Positions 21,788-33,216 are shown, counted from the stretch's first letter. The stretch: 64,000 nt of DNA from Bradysia coprophila (GCF_014529535.1 NC_050738.1:3728588-3792587), one strand, 5' to 3'. The notes: generated from the sequence alone by a model not told the origin. Made by a program: numbers and translations.

Positions 21788-22590
21788 AGTGTAGTCGATA
21801 ACGCAATGAACGTTTACCGAGCGAGTTACGGAAAACGAGTGATTGGAGGTTGTTGGGTACATCGAAGAAATACTTTTCTGAAGAAGAGACAAAAAATTCC
21901 TCCTCGTCCTTCCCCTCCCCACCCCTTCAAAGTTTAAATGCAGAGGTGTCTTTGTCGAATTATAGACAGGGCTGTGTGAAACGGAGAGATACGTGTGATA
22001 GCTCATTTTAAAGGTAAAGGTTCAAAGTTTTTTTTTTGCGCAGTTAGATTTTCCGAATTTTCCAAATCGTTTAAGACTTTTCCGACTTTTCTTCAAGTTG
22101 ATGTTTTAAATTTAAGGTTAAAGTTAAATAATTTCTTAAATATGTTCCGAAGTAAAACTTTTTTTTTTGGTAATATTGTTCTGTATATCATTTGCTACAA
22201 TTTTGCCGAAGAAAGTAAAATAGTATTTTACAAAATGTAGGCGCCACATTAATTTTTCATGAAAAAATTCCATGGTTTCGCATAGGATTTTTAGATCGGT
22301 TTTTTGGTCAAATTTTTTTTCTTTGATTTTCTTGTTTAGATTGAAATCGTAATAAATACATAGAAACACAAAATTTACGTCTTTAAACATGTTTGTCCAT
22401 TTTTCAATAACATTTTTCGATTTCCTCGCCATCAGGAAAATTTGAACCACCCTAACATGCTTGTGATGAAGTATGAAATACCAAAATGACTTCCTTAGCT
22501 TTCTCCTTTAGCTAGCCAATCATTTTGGAGTTGTGTGCCGGAACTCGCTCGGTAAACGTTCCTTAACAGAATTTGCGTTATCGACTAAAC
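21788..22590. mobile_element. element bounded by about 55-bp inverted repeats
   Basis: GTAGTCGATAACGCAATGAA, then CGTTTACCGAGCGAGTTACG at 21790-21835, recurs as inverted complement at 22530-22590 (ACTCGCTCGGTAAACGTT, GCGTTATCGACTAAAC). The roughly 680 bp between them have no intact gene. Probably a non-autonomous DNA transposon. Confidence 0.45.
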
Positions 22591-22740
22591 TATTAAGCGG
22601 ACTTACGGCAAGAATTTGCTTCCTATTCCACCTAATTTTCATTAGCAAAATGGTAAGCAAAACATTGAATGCCAACGCGTGTGTACGTGAAACGAGTCCG
22701 ATTTTTGCCATTTTTTTTTGTTTTATTCTTTTTGGAAAAT

Positions 22741-22862
22741 ACAGTCAGAGGCAGTGAAATTTCAGCATGAATTTGCTTCAGCTGTTTTTCAGCTGATTCA
22801 CCCATACAATCAAAACTGTTTATACGTCTTTATACGGTTGAATCTGCTACACGCACGTCTAA
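22741..22862. mobile_element. MITE, family A, copy 3 (5' end only)
   Basis: Matches the left part of the copy at 21448 over about 60 bp almost base for base (ACAGTCAGAGGCAGTGAAAT onward) and then diverges near CTGCTACACGCACG. No right end seen. Confidence 0.65.
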
Positions 22863-23607
22863 CCGTAAGGAAAATATGGAAAAATCTAGGAAAATTAGTG
22901 AAAATTAATGAAAATTTAAAAAAATCCCAAATTTCCCAAAAATTGTCCCTGATCAGACTGTCATCTAAAACCCGAAAATTAAACAGTCTTCCATCAATGG
23001 GTCACTTTTTTGTCTGACGCTCTACTCGTACAACTCGTACTCCCTTTGGAACCGATTCACAATATTTCATACTTTACGAGATAGAGTTGAGACGTCAACC
23101 GAATTTTACTGAACGCGAAATTTTCTCTGACTTCCTGTCCTTTAATTCTTGAAATTTTCAACACTTACTTTGAATTGAAGGCACGAGGGATTCTAAATTA
23201 CTGTGTTGCCCTTCTTGAGTTATTCGTACTAGTTCTGATTGATTCTTAATCGTGTCAATCTAGTCGCTGAAACTGCCTCACTCATTCGTCTGAACAAAAT
23301 AAACATTCAAATTGTGTCATATGGTAAGGCCATCCGAAGGCTTTAAGGACTGTCCCGACACTTGTAAAAATTAATTGTAAAATCTATGCCAGTTTTTCTT
23401 GGGCAAATGAATGTGAAGGTAGCGGTACGGTATGTAATGTATATTTTAAAGTAATTTCTTCTCGTTTGTTCTTACATGTTCAACATGTCTTTCGACCATC
23501 ACTTAAACGGAATTATAAAAAAAATATTTTTTTTTCTCTCTCTTTCGCATGCACACAAATGAATTCATATCTAACAATGAATATACGCCGACGCCATACA
23601 TATGGAA
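22863..23607. other. intergenic, no gene seen
   Basis: AT-rich region between the MITE fragment and the 3' end of Snx1. A run of GGAAAATyTrGGAAAATT-like sequence at 22870-22940 is low-complexity. Confidence 0.35.
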
Positions 23608-26600
23608 TCAGTTTATCTCTTTGGCATTGGGAACGAATGCATCCTGTAAATATTTAACGAAGCGATAAATCCACAACCTTTTTGCACACCGTCTCAAATT
23701 CAAACTCACCCAATATTTGATCACCTGCTGTTGATGAGCCATCTGGTCTTCCAAATACTTGATAATGGTCGTTTTGAACTCACGCACACGATCGATTTCA
23801 AATCGTTCCGTTTCACGCTTGATTTCGGCTGAAATTTCTTCGAACTCTTTCTGGCACCGTTGGACTTTTGCCTCCCACTGAAATGTTTTGGTTCAAATGT
23901 GATGAGTGTAAGGAACACTAAATTGTACTCTGTTCTACCTCTTCGACCTCTTTTTCGTACTGTTCCACTTTGTCGTTACGACCGGCTAATTCCATTCGTG
24001 TTTTGTTTTCACGACGTTTGGTCAGCTGAAGCTGAGCATGTTCCCAGTTTTGGAAAACCTATACAACCAATGAGGCAAAATAAGTATTTGAGTGAAAGAG
24101 TACAGCTGGCGAAAGTGATTCATTTTTTGTTGCAAAAGAAGCACTTATCGGAAACTGATTAACGAACACCAATGAACTGGCACTCATATGAACATTTTTC
24201 GTATTGATTTAATGAAAGTAAATAAAGTCGAACAGGCTTGAACAATAAATGAAAAGTGAAACACTGAATGACTTCACAAACAAAATAATCAATACGCTTC
24301 AGTGCTGGATTGTTCGCATTTACAGTACTTCATTTGCGCATTCAGACATTCAGAATTTGTTTGGCTTCTTTCATTCCCATCCATTAATCCGTTTTAAATA
24401 GTATAGCCACGGTATACTTGAATGGTCTTTAATGAAGCATGTGGAGACAAATTTGAAATGGTAATTAAACCATGAAACGGTTCCACAAAAGCTTTTTGAC
24501 TTTCAACCATGTCTTCGGCTGCAGGAGAACCCACGGCAGTAAGGCCACGGAGTGACTGATAAAGAACTGATAGGGGTTATAATCGTTAGAGCTTGGAATT
24601 CTAGGAGCAACTGTACAAAATAATTGGTTCCGTAGGTGCAAGGGAATCTGGTCAAGATTCATTGATGTTTAAAAATCATAATTGTCACCGGGGAGAGATT
24701 TTTGAAAGGGATCTGTATACGAGCAAGGATAATGAAAATTTTTATACAAAATACCGTTAAATCGCCAGGCGATTATCGTCTATCACCTTTCAACCATTGT
24801 AGGCGCTCGTACAGATCATTTAAAAAAAATTGTGATTAGTAGATGACATGCCCATCTATCAGTACGACTTCATGTCAGATGTATTGCTCATGATTCTTAG
24901 GAAAACGATCTTTCAACCTGTCTTCAAGGGGTTTCCTTGCACCCATGACACCATTACCAGAGTTTCTAAAATTCTAACCTCTACCGACTATAACCGCAAT
25001 CAGTTCTTCATCACTCAAATCGTAGCATGGGTGCCCTGGAATCCCCTGCAGCCGATGGTACGAACTCAAAAAATGTTGATGAATCCTTGGTCCGTGCTTC
25101 AAGTTGATTTATAATGTCTGAAGATTCTCAAATTTGCTTCAACGTGCTTAATTAGAGTCCATTCTCGCACACCGCATGATAGTACGACCAGGCCAGTCCA
25201 ACACACCATGATAATGGTAAAATTGAAAGGTAATACTGACACGACTGCTCGTTTTTCGCGACGGTATTAGATTAGAGAATTTTTTAAATAGAAGTGAATC
25301 AGCTGTCTTAACAAAACCGAGTAATGTCCCCAAGATAATGACGCGTGAATTGCGATAACAACTTGATGATAGAAATTACCTTGACACGTTCATGGAACAC
25401 ATCCTTTATAGCACCGAATAACCCAATGTAATCCTTCAATGTCTCCGACAGTATGTACAGATCTGAATTGGATTGTTCCGATCGCAACAATTCAACTTTT
25501 TCCTGAAAATAAAACGGAAAAATTGAAAAATTTCCTGAATCCACTCTTCGATCCGGCTATTACCTCGACATCTGCCAACTGAGACAATGCTCTGGAGAGT
25601 CCCGTATGTTCTTCGCATGTACTTAATACAGCAGCCGATTTAGCAACCGAACCCGTCAGCGACGATAATTCCTTTCGATAGATAACTAGAGATTTGATTG
25701 CGGAATGTAGTCTTTGCATGTGAGTATCCAAATTTTCAATTTCGATAATTTTGTCCTCGAACCACTGTCAATAATTGGGTGTTACTGAGCATGAACGTCG
25801 ATTGCCATAACTGGATCAACTTACCGGATCATTTTCATCCATTTTGTATGTAATTTTGTTCATCGTCTCTCCAACTTTATTAAACAGCCTCATTACACCC
25901 GCTCCGCTCAACGCTGCCGTATTGACCGATTTCGGCAGCTCTTCATCGCTCTGCAAGAAATTTATAAAATCTGGATCAATGCACAGCACCGGATGCTTAG
26001 CCGTTCGACACAAAAATCGTTCCAATGCTGCCCGACGATTTTCGAGCCATTCCATTCCGACGCCATTAGCGGTTTCGGCACTGGGCGTTTGACTCATCTT
26101 CACTTTGGTCGAGCCTGTAATTTTATCGATTGTTATTGGTCACTTGCCTCACACGCAAAGCAAAGCGCTTACCGATCAGATTCTTCTCCGGTGCCGGTGG
26201 TATAATACGTCCACGTCGTAAATATTTCTCCACCAATAAGCCGTGAATGCCAAGAAAGTCACTAAATCGACGCATTACACTGAATTGCCGTTTCTTGAAA
26301 GCCGGAATGCTTGTGCGTGTAGATACTCTGCAAAGAAGTCGTTTCACTCTCATTTCTATTGGCTGATTCATTTCAATGTAGGACTCACTTATAGGCGATG
26401 TACGAGCCGATACCATCACCGATCTTATGTGGTTCAGACACTGTTATTTCAATGAACTGATCGGTCATTTCTTCCGTGGCTACGTCTTCCATTGTTGTGG
26501 ATTTTGAAACAGATTGCTAAAAAAAATTTGAATGAAATTGTGACGGTGGTTTGCGGACGTGTAATCTCGTGTTGAGAAACAGACAATTTTTGTTTTGTTT

Positions 26601-27006
26601 TTCTAATGAACGACAAAGAACGATCGGCAAAAATGTTTTTATAATTCACCAAAAATGACTAATGAGCTCCAGTCAATACAATTATTATTTACGATGGAGA
26701 TAACGACAATAAGTGGGTGTAGTTTACTCCAGTTAATTTCTTTGAACGATGCATATGGTAAATTCATTTAACAGAAAATAATTTCTTTTTAAATTGAAAT
26801 TTCAACAAAAGAAAGGAGTTGACAGGATTTTCAATGATAATAGGTCCTTTGTTTTGAAAAACACCGACGTATTATAATGACTCAACGTATAATAATGTTA
26901 CCTGTTGTTGCACGGCTGATTCAAATATCTCATAATCTTGGTCGTTCGTATTGAAATCAATGTTATCAAACAACGGCGGCGTTTCGCTACTTTGGATTTC
27001 TTCCAT
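23608..27006 (-). CDS. Snx1: sorting nexin 1/2 (PX-BAR, retromer-associated)
   Basis: Nine minus-strand exons with matching phases: 27006-26902, 26516-26389, 26327-26173, 26114-25825, 25764-25564, 25502-25380, 24058-23939, 23877-23710, 23643-23608 (TGA), giving 441 residues. The PX domain starts near residue 56 and carries RRFSDF (97-102) and the loop GRIIPPAPEKNLIG (117-130), which bind PI3P on endosomes. From about residue 200 to the end is the BAR coiled-coil region (for example WEAKVQRCQKEFEEISAEIK). SNX1/2 dimers bend and tubulate endosome membrane for retrograde transport with retromer. The last exon codes only 11 residues, ending NAKEIN, a normal SNX1-like end. The N-terminal acidic segment is shorter than in vertebrates. 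Intron 6 (24059-25379) has swollen through an inverted pair of repeats. Confidence 0.95.
24465..24662 (-). repeat. dispersed repeat R1, copy 1 (in Snx1 intron)
   Basis: Minus-strand sequence matches 24905-25085 on the plus strand (about 65-70% by eye): blocks CTTGCACCTACGG, TCTAACGATTATAACCCC, TATCAGTTCTTTATCAGTCA and CTCCTGCAGCCGA. Read in one frame both give NDYNPYQFFISHS / TDYNRNQFFITQI. A third copy is at 58860-59065. Unknown family. Confidence 0.55.
24905..25095 (+). repeat. dispersed repeat R1, copy 2 (in Snx1 intron)
   Basis: Inverted relative to copy 1, 240 bp away. It shares TTTCCTTGCACCCATGA, GACTATAACCGCAATCAG, TTCTTCATCACTCAAATCGT and CCCCTGCAGCCGATGG-type blocks. The pair could fold as an intronic stem. 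Confidence 0.55.
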
Positions 27007-27268
27007 TACCAAATAATCGTTATTTACCTAGGGTTCTGATAACAAATTGTTTTCAACTTTTTTTTTAATCACAAAATTTTAATAAATAGAGCTGATGATG
27101 TAGCGGATTTGAGCCGTTTTCATGACATTTGTGACATATTCCGACTTTTCATCACTCATTGTGCGAAGCTCCATCTAGTGACAGTTGATACAAAACGTTA
27201 TACGGCGCAAAAGGCAAGTGAAACATTTGAATTTTTTAGCTTTTTTAAGACCATTGGAGAGCAAAAAA

Positions 27269-28901
27269 ATGTCGCAACACAATAAAGGTAGTCGTAAAGG
27301 AATCTCAATCCCATATAGCCTTTCGAAGAACTATTTATGAAAAATCTTTGTAAGTTGTCTAAGAAACCACTCTGAATTTTAGTGTCCTACAGTAACATAA
27401 CGTAGATTATGCAGTATGCAGCAATGAAAGCATAAACCAGGTATGGTCTGTTCATACAACCCGGAGGACATAGCGATTTCATATAAACAAGCTCACCTCT
27501 CATGGGAGGTGAGTTTGTTTATATGAAATCGCTATGGACCATACCTTGTGTTGACATTCATTGGTATGCAGCATACAATCCAGTAACGCTAACTTTAAGC
27601 AACCAAAGTAAGTTATATGAAACGAGCCATCAGAACAGTCGGAGCGTTTGCTACGACTGAGCCCCGTACAAACCCGTATATCTATTGCGTACGTGACCCT
27701 AGTGCGTCTGTCACCCTACTTTGACCAGCCTATTGCGCCGGTTAATGTAGTTAAAGTAAAATTGTTATGTAATGTGTGCATCTTACAAATTGCGCATAGC
27801 GCAATTACGAAGCCCCGTACGACGTTCCTTTCAAATGAAACAAAACTTTCAAATCGCCCTAAAAATTTTATTTTTTTGAAGGGCCTTGTATCGGCCTCAG
27901 TCCGAGGACCCAAATTTAAATTTTTTTTCAACTACATTCTATTCGGCCTTTGATTACCTTCCAAATGAAACAAAAATTACGAAAAACGGATGAAATTTAC
28001 TCGAGTTATATGTGAAATACACATAGGGCCCTAATAGCGGCCTTAGGCCAAGGACCCAAATTTAATTTTTTTTCAACAACATTCAATTCGGCCTTCGATT
28101 ACCTTCCAAATCAAACAAAAATTACGAAAAACGAATGAAATTTACTCGAGTTCTATGTAAAATACACATAGGGCCCTAGTAGCATTTCACTTCTAAGGCC
28201 CTAACTCACGGTCCACTCACCCGATTTTTTCCTGGATTGGTATTGACAATACCTATCATTTGCCGTGTCATTTACATTTCCATCGTTTATTTTGCCATAA
28301 ATATCACCAAAAGACCTTAAATCACTTAGGTGGCCCTAACTCACGAAGGGCCGACCCGAATATGCCCATCTTCGAACTTATGACTATTTCGACTATCTTT
28401 CAGGGAAAAAAAAAATTTGAAATCGGTTTTGATTTACTCAAGATATCGACGTGACAGACGGACAGACAAAATTTTTATTGCAGATTCGTCATCTTTGAAC
28501 ATAGGCAAACACTTTGCCCTTACCGTCTGCATAGAATTCCATCAATTACACACGGCATCGTAATCCTATAAGCCCCTTTGTACTTCGTACGGGGCTAAAA
28601 ACTTTATAATAGTTTGATATAATGTCGCTGAGTGCATCTGCTCCAGGTAACCGTGGAAGTCGGCGCGTCTCATATAATTTGGACATGAAAATGGTAAGTG
28701 GAAAGAATCAAATATTTGTTTTCATGTGCATTATATCAATATTATCGTCTTGCTATCCGAGTTCTTGCGGCTTTACTTAATGAAAAAGCATTTATCACTC
28801 GGTTGCACAATAATTATTTATATAACTCAGTATCATAATGTGCTAAATTTGCAAACTTCAGATGCATAAATCGCTGTATGAATCTCGGTGCAAAGTACAT
28901 T
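27269..28901 (+). CDS. tentative small gene divergent from Snx1 (5' part)
   Basis: Three exon candidates agree in phase. 27269-27287 codes MSQHNK plus one base. 28647-28693 follows CTGCTCCAG, reads GNRGSRRVSYNLDMKM and ends at a perfect GTAAGT. 28862-28901 follows AACTTCAG, reads MHKSLYESRCKVH and ends at GTAAGG. An alternative start for exon 2 is the ATG at 28622 (MSLSASAP then GNRGSRR). The start lies 263 bp from the Snx1 ATG, on the other strand, as for a bidirectional promoter. The first intron holds the 27438-27548 hairpin and the GCCCCGTACG element. I do not recognise the peptide. A continuation after GTTTAG near 29580 stays in frame for only ten codons. Treat as a hypothesis. Confidence 0.35.
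27438..27548. repeat. hairpin with about 45-bp arms
   Basis: CCAGGTATGGTC and then AGCGATTTCATATAAACAAG with CTCACCTC at left are mirrored by GAGGTGAGTTTGTTTATAT, GAAATCGCTATGGACCATACC at right. The inner 28-bp stem has a single mismatch. The left arm has an extra 18-bp insertion (about 27450-27468). Loop about 6 bp. Confidence 0.75.
27809..28596. mobile_element. non-autonomous element with GCCCCGTACG termini, copy 1
   Basis: Left AGCCCCGTACGACGTT, right ACTTCGTACGGGGCT. The interior has no long frame. It contains a direct duplication of about 141 bp (27896-28036 and 28038-28178: GAGGACCCAAATTTAA... ACTCGAGTTxTATGT... ACACATAGGGCCCTA), and a GACAGACGGACAGAC run near 28452. The same order of blocks occurs at 39601-40660. 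A diverged AGCCCCGTAC at 27658 may mark an earlier end. Confidence 0.7.
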
Positions 28902-29074
28902 GTAAGGCAGCCTTACAGCCACTTCTCATAATTACTTTAGAGTCTCTTCTAACGTATACAAACATAGTATTTTGCATTCGATGTCATAAATAACCATTAT
29001 GAAACCGAGTGTTATATGAAGGTTTTTATAGCGAAAGGTGTGCGTCAAGTGTTTATGTAAGCTTTTTTTACCAT

Positions 29075-29192
29075 GCGCGTGGTAGAGGTAGAACCTTATA
29101 GAGAAATTTACGAGCCGTTTAGTTTGTATGACTGGACCAGCTGAGAAAAAGCTGAAGCAAATTCAGTCTAAATTTCACTGACGTTTCCTGTA
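29075..29192. mobile_element. MITE, family A, diverged copy 4 (3' half)
   Basis: GGACCAGCTGAGAAAAAGCT, then GAAGCAAATTCAGTCTAAAT and TTTCACTGACGTTTCCTGTA match the right end of family A (complement of ACAGTCAGAGGCAGTGAAAT). The left boundary is not seen. Confidence 0.5.
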
Positions 29193-29849
29193 CAAAGCTT
29201 TACGTAAATCAGTAACTCACAACAATCTTACCACTTTCAATACTTAACTCAATGGTAGATTACGCATCTACGGCTCTATTTCGTAATTGTCACTCGAAGC
29301 TTTTTTGCTTGAAGTTTGGTGATGGGAGAAATGATGTAAAATGGACGAGGATGATTGTGCTATCGAGGCCTTGGGTGAAAGACACATTCACCCTAGTCAA
29401 TCCATTTTTGATCATAAGCCCATAAGAAACGTGTACGGTCGCATAAAAAAATGTCCAACTTATCTCTCTATCAAAACACTGCGGTGAGTAAAATTATATG
29501 AAAATCCATTATTTCACTCTTTTGTGACTACTGAGTTTCGTAATAGTATGTTACGTCACTGTTTGTAAATATTTGTTTAGGCAAGTGTGAGGTTTACGTA
29601 ACTGTTACGTAACTCAGTGATAAAGCTTGTGCATCAAAGCATAGAAGAATAAAATGTTAAACGGAACGGTCCAGCATTTGAGCTCTCGGAATCTCAGGAG
29701 TGGAGGTTTCGAAAAATGATGGTTCGATGACTACCACTCATGCTTGAAGTGCGTTGCTCTACCGCTTACTTATTTTTTAGTGAAAATTTTTTATTTTTTA
29801 TTTTAAAATCTTTATTACTTAATTACTTAATAATTCCATTGACTTATTT
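29193..29849. other. intergenic, no feature seen
   Basis: AT-rich sequence downstream of the BTB gene on its strand. AATAA-type poly(A) signals could serve that gene. No gene on the plus strand. Confidence 0.35.
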
Positions 29850-31190
29850 CTATTTCAATTTGTATAGCAAAGCTGTAACGAAGTTGTCATTATTGACATT
29901 GTTATTGTCGAACATAAAAGAAACGCTTCCCATAGAAACTCCTGCTGCCCACTCATAAATTCTCTTGACGGTTATATCTGTAATGCTGCATAAAATTCCA
30001 ATTTTTTGGTTAGGGCTAACATCAATAGGCTTGTCAAATGTGACGATCGTTTTATTTATCTCTTTTTTCATCATCGATGGAATTCGTCTATTATTTCTCA
30101 AACCGTTGAAAGTTAAAACCGGTTCGGCAACACGCTCGTATTCGGAGCAACCCACAGTGAAGCCTTCCAAGCGAATTGAATGATCACAATAAAATGACAT
30201 GTACGATGTTGCTAAGAAACTGGTGTAATACACTGGACTATAAGATAGAACTCGGTTGCATTCTCTTCTATTGGTTCTAAGTGACAGTTCAGAGCACGCA
30301 ATTGAAATCGTCTTTTCGGAAGAATTTCGCGGTCTTTGATTGAATATTGCTGATTTGTAAGACTTGACCTTACCGATCAAGTAAATAATTTCATTGATTT
30401 CATCTGGGCTGAAAAACTGTCCATTTGATCTGTGAATATTGGCAAATTCTTCAATCGTCATAGAGCGAAAACGTATTTCGGTGATAATGTTATCAAGTTC
30501 AATGCGCAAATTTTCTGCTTCTTCTGGATCGGTATTGTTACGTTTGCATGCATCCTTAGCCCATTTTATGCAAGCATTAAAAGCTTCACTTTCTTTACAA
30601 TTCAATGTGTCCAGTTTTAAGACGCTCAAAAGTGAATCAAAATCGCAATTGACAATGAAATCTTCAGACTGGAATATTTTCACCGTGTCCCTTTTGATGA
30701 TCGATTCACATAAATCTTTTAATTGGACGAAGTCATAGAACAGAGCCAATCGATAACCCAGAAAGACATTGCCCAACGGAGCTACGTCGATAAGAAAATC
30801 GACACATAGCTGAACAAATGCGCCGACTCGCGACTGTTTCGCTAACACTAAAACCTCTTCGACAACTTTAGTGGTCATCAAAATTTCGTCCAAATAGAAT
30901 AATTGGATAAACTTTATAAACGCATATGGCGAATGTTCCTCAGGTACTATCACATCACCTTTGTCCGGCTGACAACCATAGAACTGAGTCTCGTATTTTG
31001 AACTGATTGATGCTAATACGCACCGATGAGCACGAATACGAGTCGATCCGACGATAAAACATACATCACCCGTTTTGTCTCGGTCTTCATAGAGTTTTTT
31101 CAGCGATTTGGTCACGAGTCGATTCTTTCGAAGGCTGGAAACTGTAGAATTAGTGCAGGGTGGGGACACTGTGCTGTTAGTGACACACAT
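29850..31190 (-). CDS. BTB-BACK-PHR protein (BTBD1/2/3/6 type), single coding exon
   Basis: 446 residues. The true ATG is at 31190 (MCVTNSTVSPPC). The frame is open further upstream without an ATG, and a 61-bp intron (31259-31199, GTAGAT...TTTTAG) fits a 5' untranslated exon. BTB is about residues 28-130 (DVCFIVGSTRIRAHRCVLAS, SPYAFIKFIQLFYLDE), BACK about 145-245 (ESIIKRDT, EAFNACIKWAKDAC), and PHR about 300-446 with LEGFTVGCSEY and GSVSFMF. Such proteins are Cullin-3 substrate adaptors: the BTB domain dimerises and binds Cul3, and the PHR domain binds the substrate. Sequence is far from canonical BTBD6/lute, with Cys-rich and Asn-rich stretches, and no intron interrupts the coding region. 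It may be a fast-evolving lineage-specific paralogue, perhaps retrocopied. Confidence 0.9.
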   Translation of the reverse strand: MCVTNSTVSPPCTNSTVSSLRKNRLVTKSLKKLYEDRDKTGDVCFIVGSTRIRAHRCVLASISSKYETQFYGCQPDKGDVIVPEEHSPYAFIKFIQLFYLDEILMTTKVVEEVLVLAKQSRVGAFVQLCVDFLIDVAPLGNVFLGYRLALFYDFVQLKDLCESIIKRDTVKIFQSEDFIVNCDFDSLLSVLKLDTLNCKESEAFNACIKWAKDACKRNNTDPEEAENLRIELDNIITEIRFRSMTIEEFANIHRSNGQFFSPDEINEIIYLIGKVKSYKSAIFNQRPRNSSEKTISIACSELSLRTNRRECNRVLSYSPVYYTSFLATSYMSFYCDHSIRLEGFTVGCSEYERVAEPVLTFNGLRNNRRIPSMMKKEINKTIVTFDKPIDVSPNQKIGILCSITDITVKRIYEWAAGVSMGSVSFMFDNNNVNNDNFVTALLYKLK

Positions 31191-31682
31191 TTTTTGCTCT
31201 AAAATACAGAAGAAATTTATTAATTTCAGTCTGATACGCTTAAAATGAGCTAAATCTACCTTTTGCCAAAATTTATTACTCAAATATTGAGACAACAGTT
31301 AAGACGCGAATCTATTTGTGATAAACTTTCAAAATTCAATCGCAGTTCGCGACTAAATAAAGTGATTATACTTAGAAGTTGTGATTAAGATGCGCTAAAG
31401 TAAACAAACAAAATGGCTTTAATTCCAAACAAAGAACAAAAACAGAAGTACATACAACAACGGCCATATTGCTCTGTTTACATATATTTAAGGTAGCGAA
31501 TCTTACCCTTGTTCGTACAGTGAGCAGTAACAGGGAAATTTGCAATGTTTTGAACTTGCGGGGGTGTCACACTGTCACATTGATCATTTAATTCATTTAA
31601 TTTTTTTTTCATGCTTTGGGCCGAAAATAAGGGCAACTTTTCGAATTTTCTCGGGTTTCCGGCCCTCTGCATGAAAACTTAC
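31191..31682. other. 5' region of the BTB gene and intergenic DNA
   Basis: Includes the 61-bp 5' UTR intron 31199-31259 (minus strand) and the upstream untranslated exon from 31260. The remainder shows nothing recognisable. Confidence 0.45.
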
Positions 31683-31773
31683 ATGTGCACCTGTTTTGGA
31701 CGATTGATTTAAGGCACTTTCGCTTGTACAATCCGCGAAATTGCCTAAAATCAATCGTCCAAAACAGGTACAT
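31683..31773. repeat. hairpin with about 33-bp arms
   Basis: ATGTGCACCTGTTTTGGACG, ATTGATTTAAGGCA at left mirrored by TGCCTAAAATCAATCGTCCA, AAACAGGTACAT at right. Loop about 24 bp, two mismatches. Confidence 0.7.
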
Positions 31774-32170
31774 AAATAACCATTACATTTCTCGCAAGTT
31801 CTTTGTTCAAGTCTGTCCCGATTCCTTCTTACCAAAAATTACTCGTCATAACATCTATCATGGTCAAGGAGACAAATTATTTGAGAGTGGCATGTATGAA
31901 GTAGTTCCAAAATGAAAGGAATATCTTTGAAAACATTGTTTTAAAGTACTAGATCCAGCTGACATTTTCAGAAGTTATTTATTTTAATAATGGAAAAAAT
32001 ATAATAAAACTAATCCTAAATTTGTATCTGTAATACAGATGCTGTATATGATACAAATTCCACCCATGGAGTAGCTTCTATTCTTATCAAAAATTACCCT
32101 ACTCTATTTATCCAGACCCATGGAACCATATATGAAAGAGTGATATAGTTGAATATTTGTGGCACAAAAA

Positions 32171-32314
32171 AACCTGTGTTGGTAAGACTGATTTTGAGCT
32201 AGTGTTGTATGGGGACAATCAGGCGTCATCTAGCATTTAATTTCATTTAATTTGATTTAATTATCAAATTCAACAAGGAACACTAGCTGAAAATCAGTAT
32301 GACCAACTGAGGTT
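32171..32314. mobile_element. short foldback element
   Basis: AACCTGTGTTGGTAAGACTG, ATTTTGAGCTAGTGTT at left mirrored by AACACTAGCTGAAAATCAGT, ATGACCAACTGAGGTT at right. About 144 bp; the centre is AATTTCATTTAATTTGATTT-type low complexity. Confidence 0.65.
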
Positions 32315-32669
32315 GTTTTTGGCTATGTTTTTCTTCTACATGTCGTCCATGTCTTCTGTATCTCTCGATATATGATATACGATCTATGATAGAACCTGGT
32401 CTCATTCAGCAGAAACAGGGGAAAACATTGGCTATCGTTTTCAATTCTCATTCGAAAGAAGATAATAAACCTCGTCCAATGCCTGGGTTGACGGCAATGT
32501 ACTGAATTTCCACGTTGAATGTCTATGGATAGTCTCTGCCGAAGGAAAAGCGTATAGCTCTCTTTTCGTTAGTGTTATTCGAAATTCTCTTGCCCAAATC
32601 GGAAATAAATGACTTTGCATGAGGACCCCACGGAACTAGGTTTTTCAAAACCTAAAGGAACAATAGTTA

Positions 32670-32787
32670 TTTGTATGCTTGCTAAGAGGACCGAAAGTAA
32701 AGAAATGTCAATTCAAGGGGTGAAAGCGAAAGCTTTCGCCCCGCGAATTGACAGCTTTACTTTCGGTCCTCTTAGCAAGCATACAAA
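32670..32787. repeat. near-perfect 118-bp hairpin, about 57-bp arms
   Basis: TTTGTATGCTTGCTAAGAGG, ACCGAAAGTAAAG, TGTCAATTC, GGGGxGAAAGC at left are mirrored in order to ATACAAA at 32787. There is almost no loop (GCGAAAGCTTTCGC centre) and only about 4 differences between arms. Too perfect to be old; either a very young miniature element or a functional hairpin. Confidence 0.8.
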
Positions 32788-33216
32788 GAAATATTAGCCA
32801 ATTAGAATTATATATTTCGATTTTTTTGTCCTCTGCCGTTTTTGCCAACCAACCAACATGCCTTGAACTGTTCATCAAACATTGTCGATAAACGGAACAT
32901 CACTTAAAAAATACAAAAACCTTTCTTTGGTTCTTCAAATTAATTCAAATCAAAAGTTTGCGCCAAAATGTTTTCATTTCTAAAATCGATTTCAATTGAA
33001 CTTATCTTCCAAACGATAAGATGGCGCTGTGAGCAAAAAATATCAAATCCGCGACATACAGCTCGTACTAAAACCAGATTCGATTTCGTACTAATTCGTA
33101 CGCACTAACCAAATTAACATTGTCAATTTGTCAAGATCTGGACAGTGAATAACATCTAGGAAAGTTTGGAGAGTGATTTACCATCTTTTCATCACTCGTA
33201 CAAGAGTCATAACACC
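32788..33216. other. promoter region of the Y-box gene
   Basis: No repeat or frame. It should hold the promoter and 5' untranslated region of the Y-box gene; I see no clear TATA box. Confidence 0.35.
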
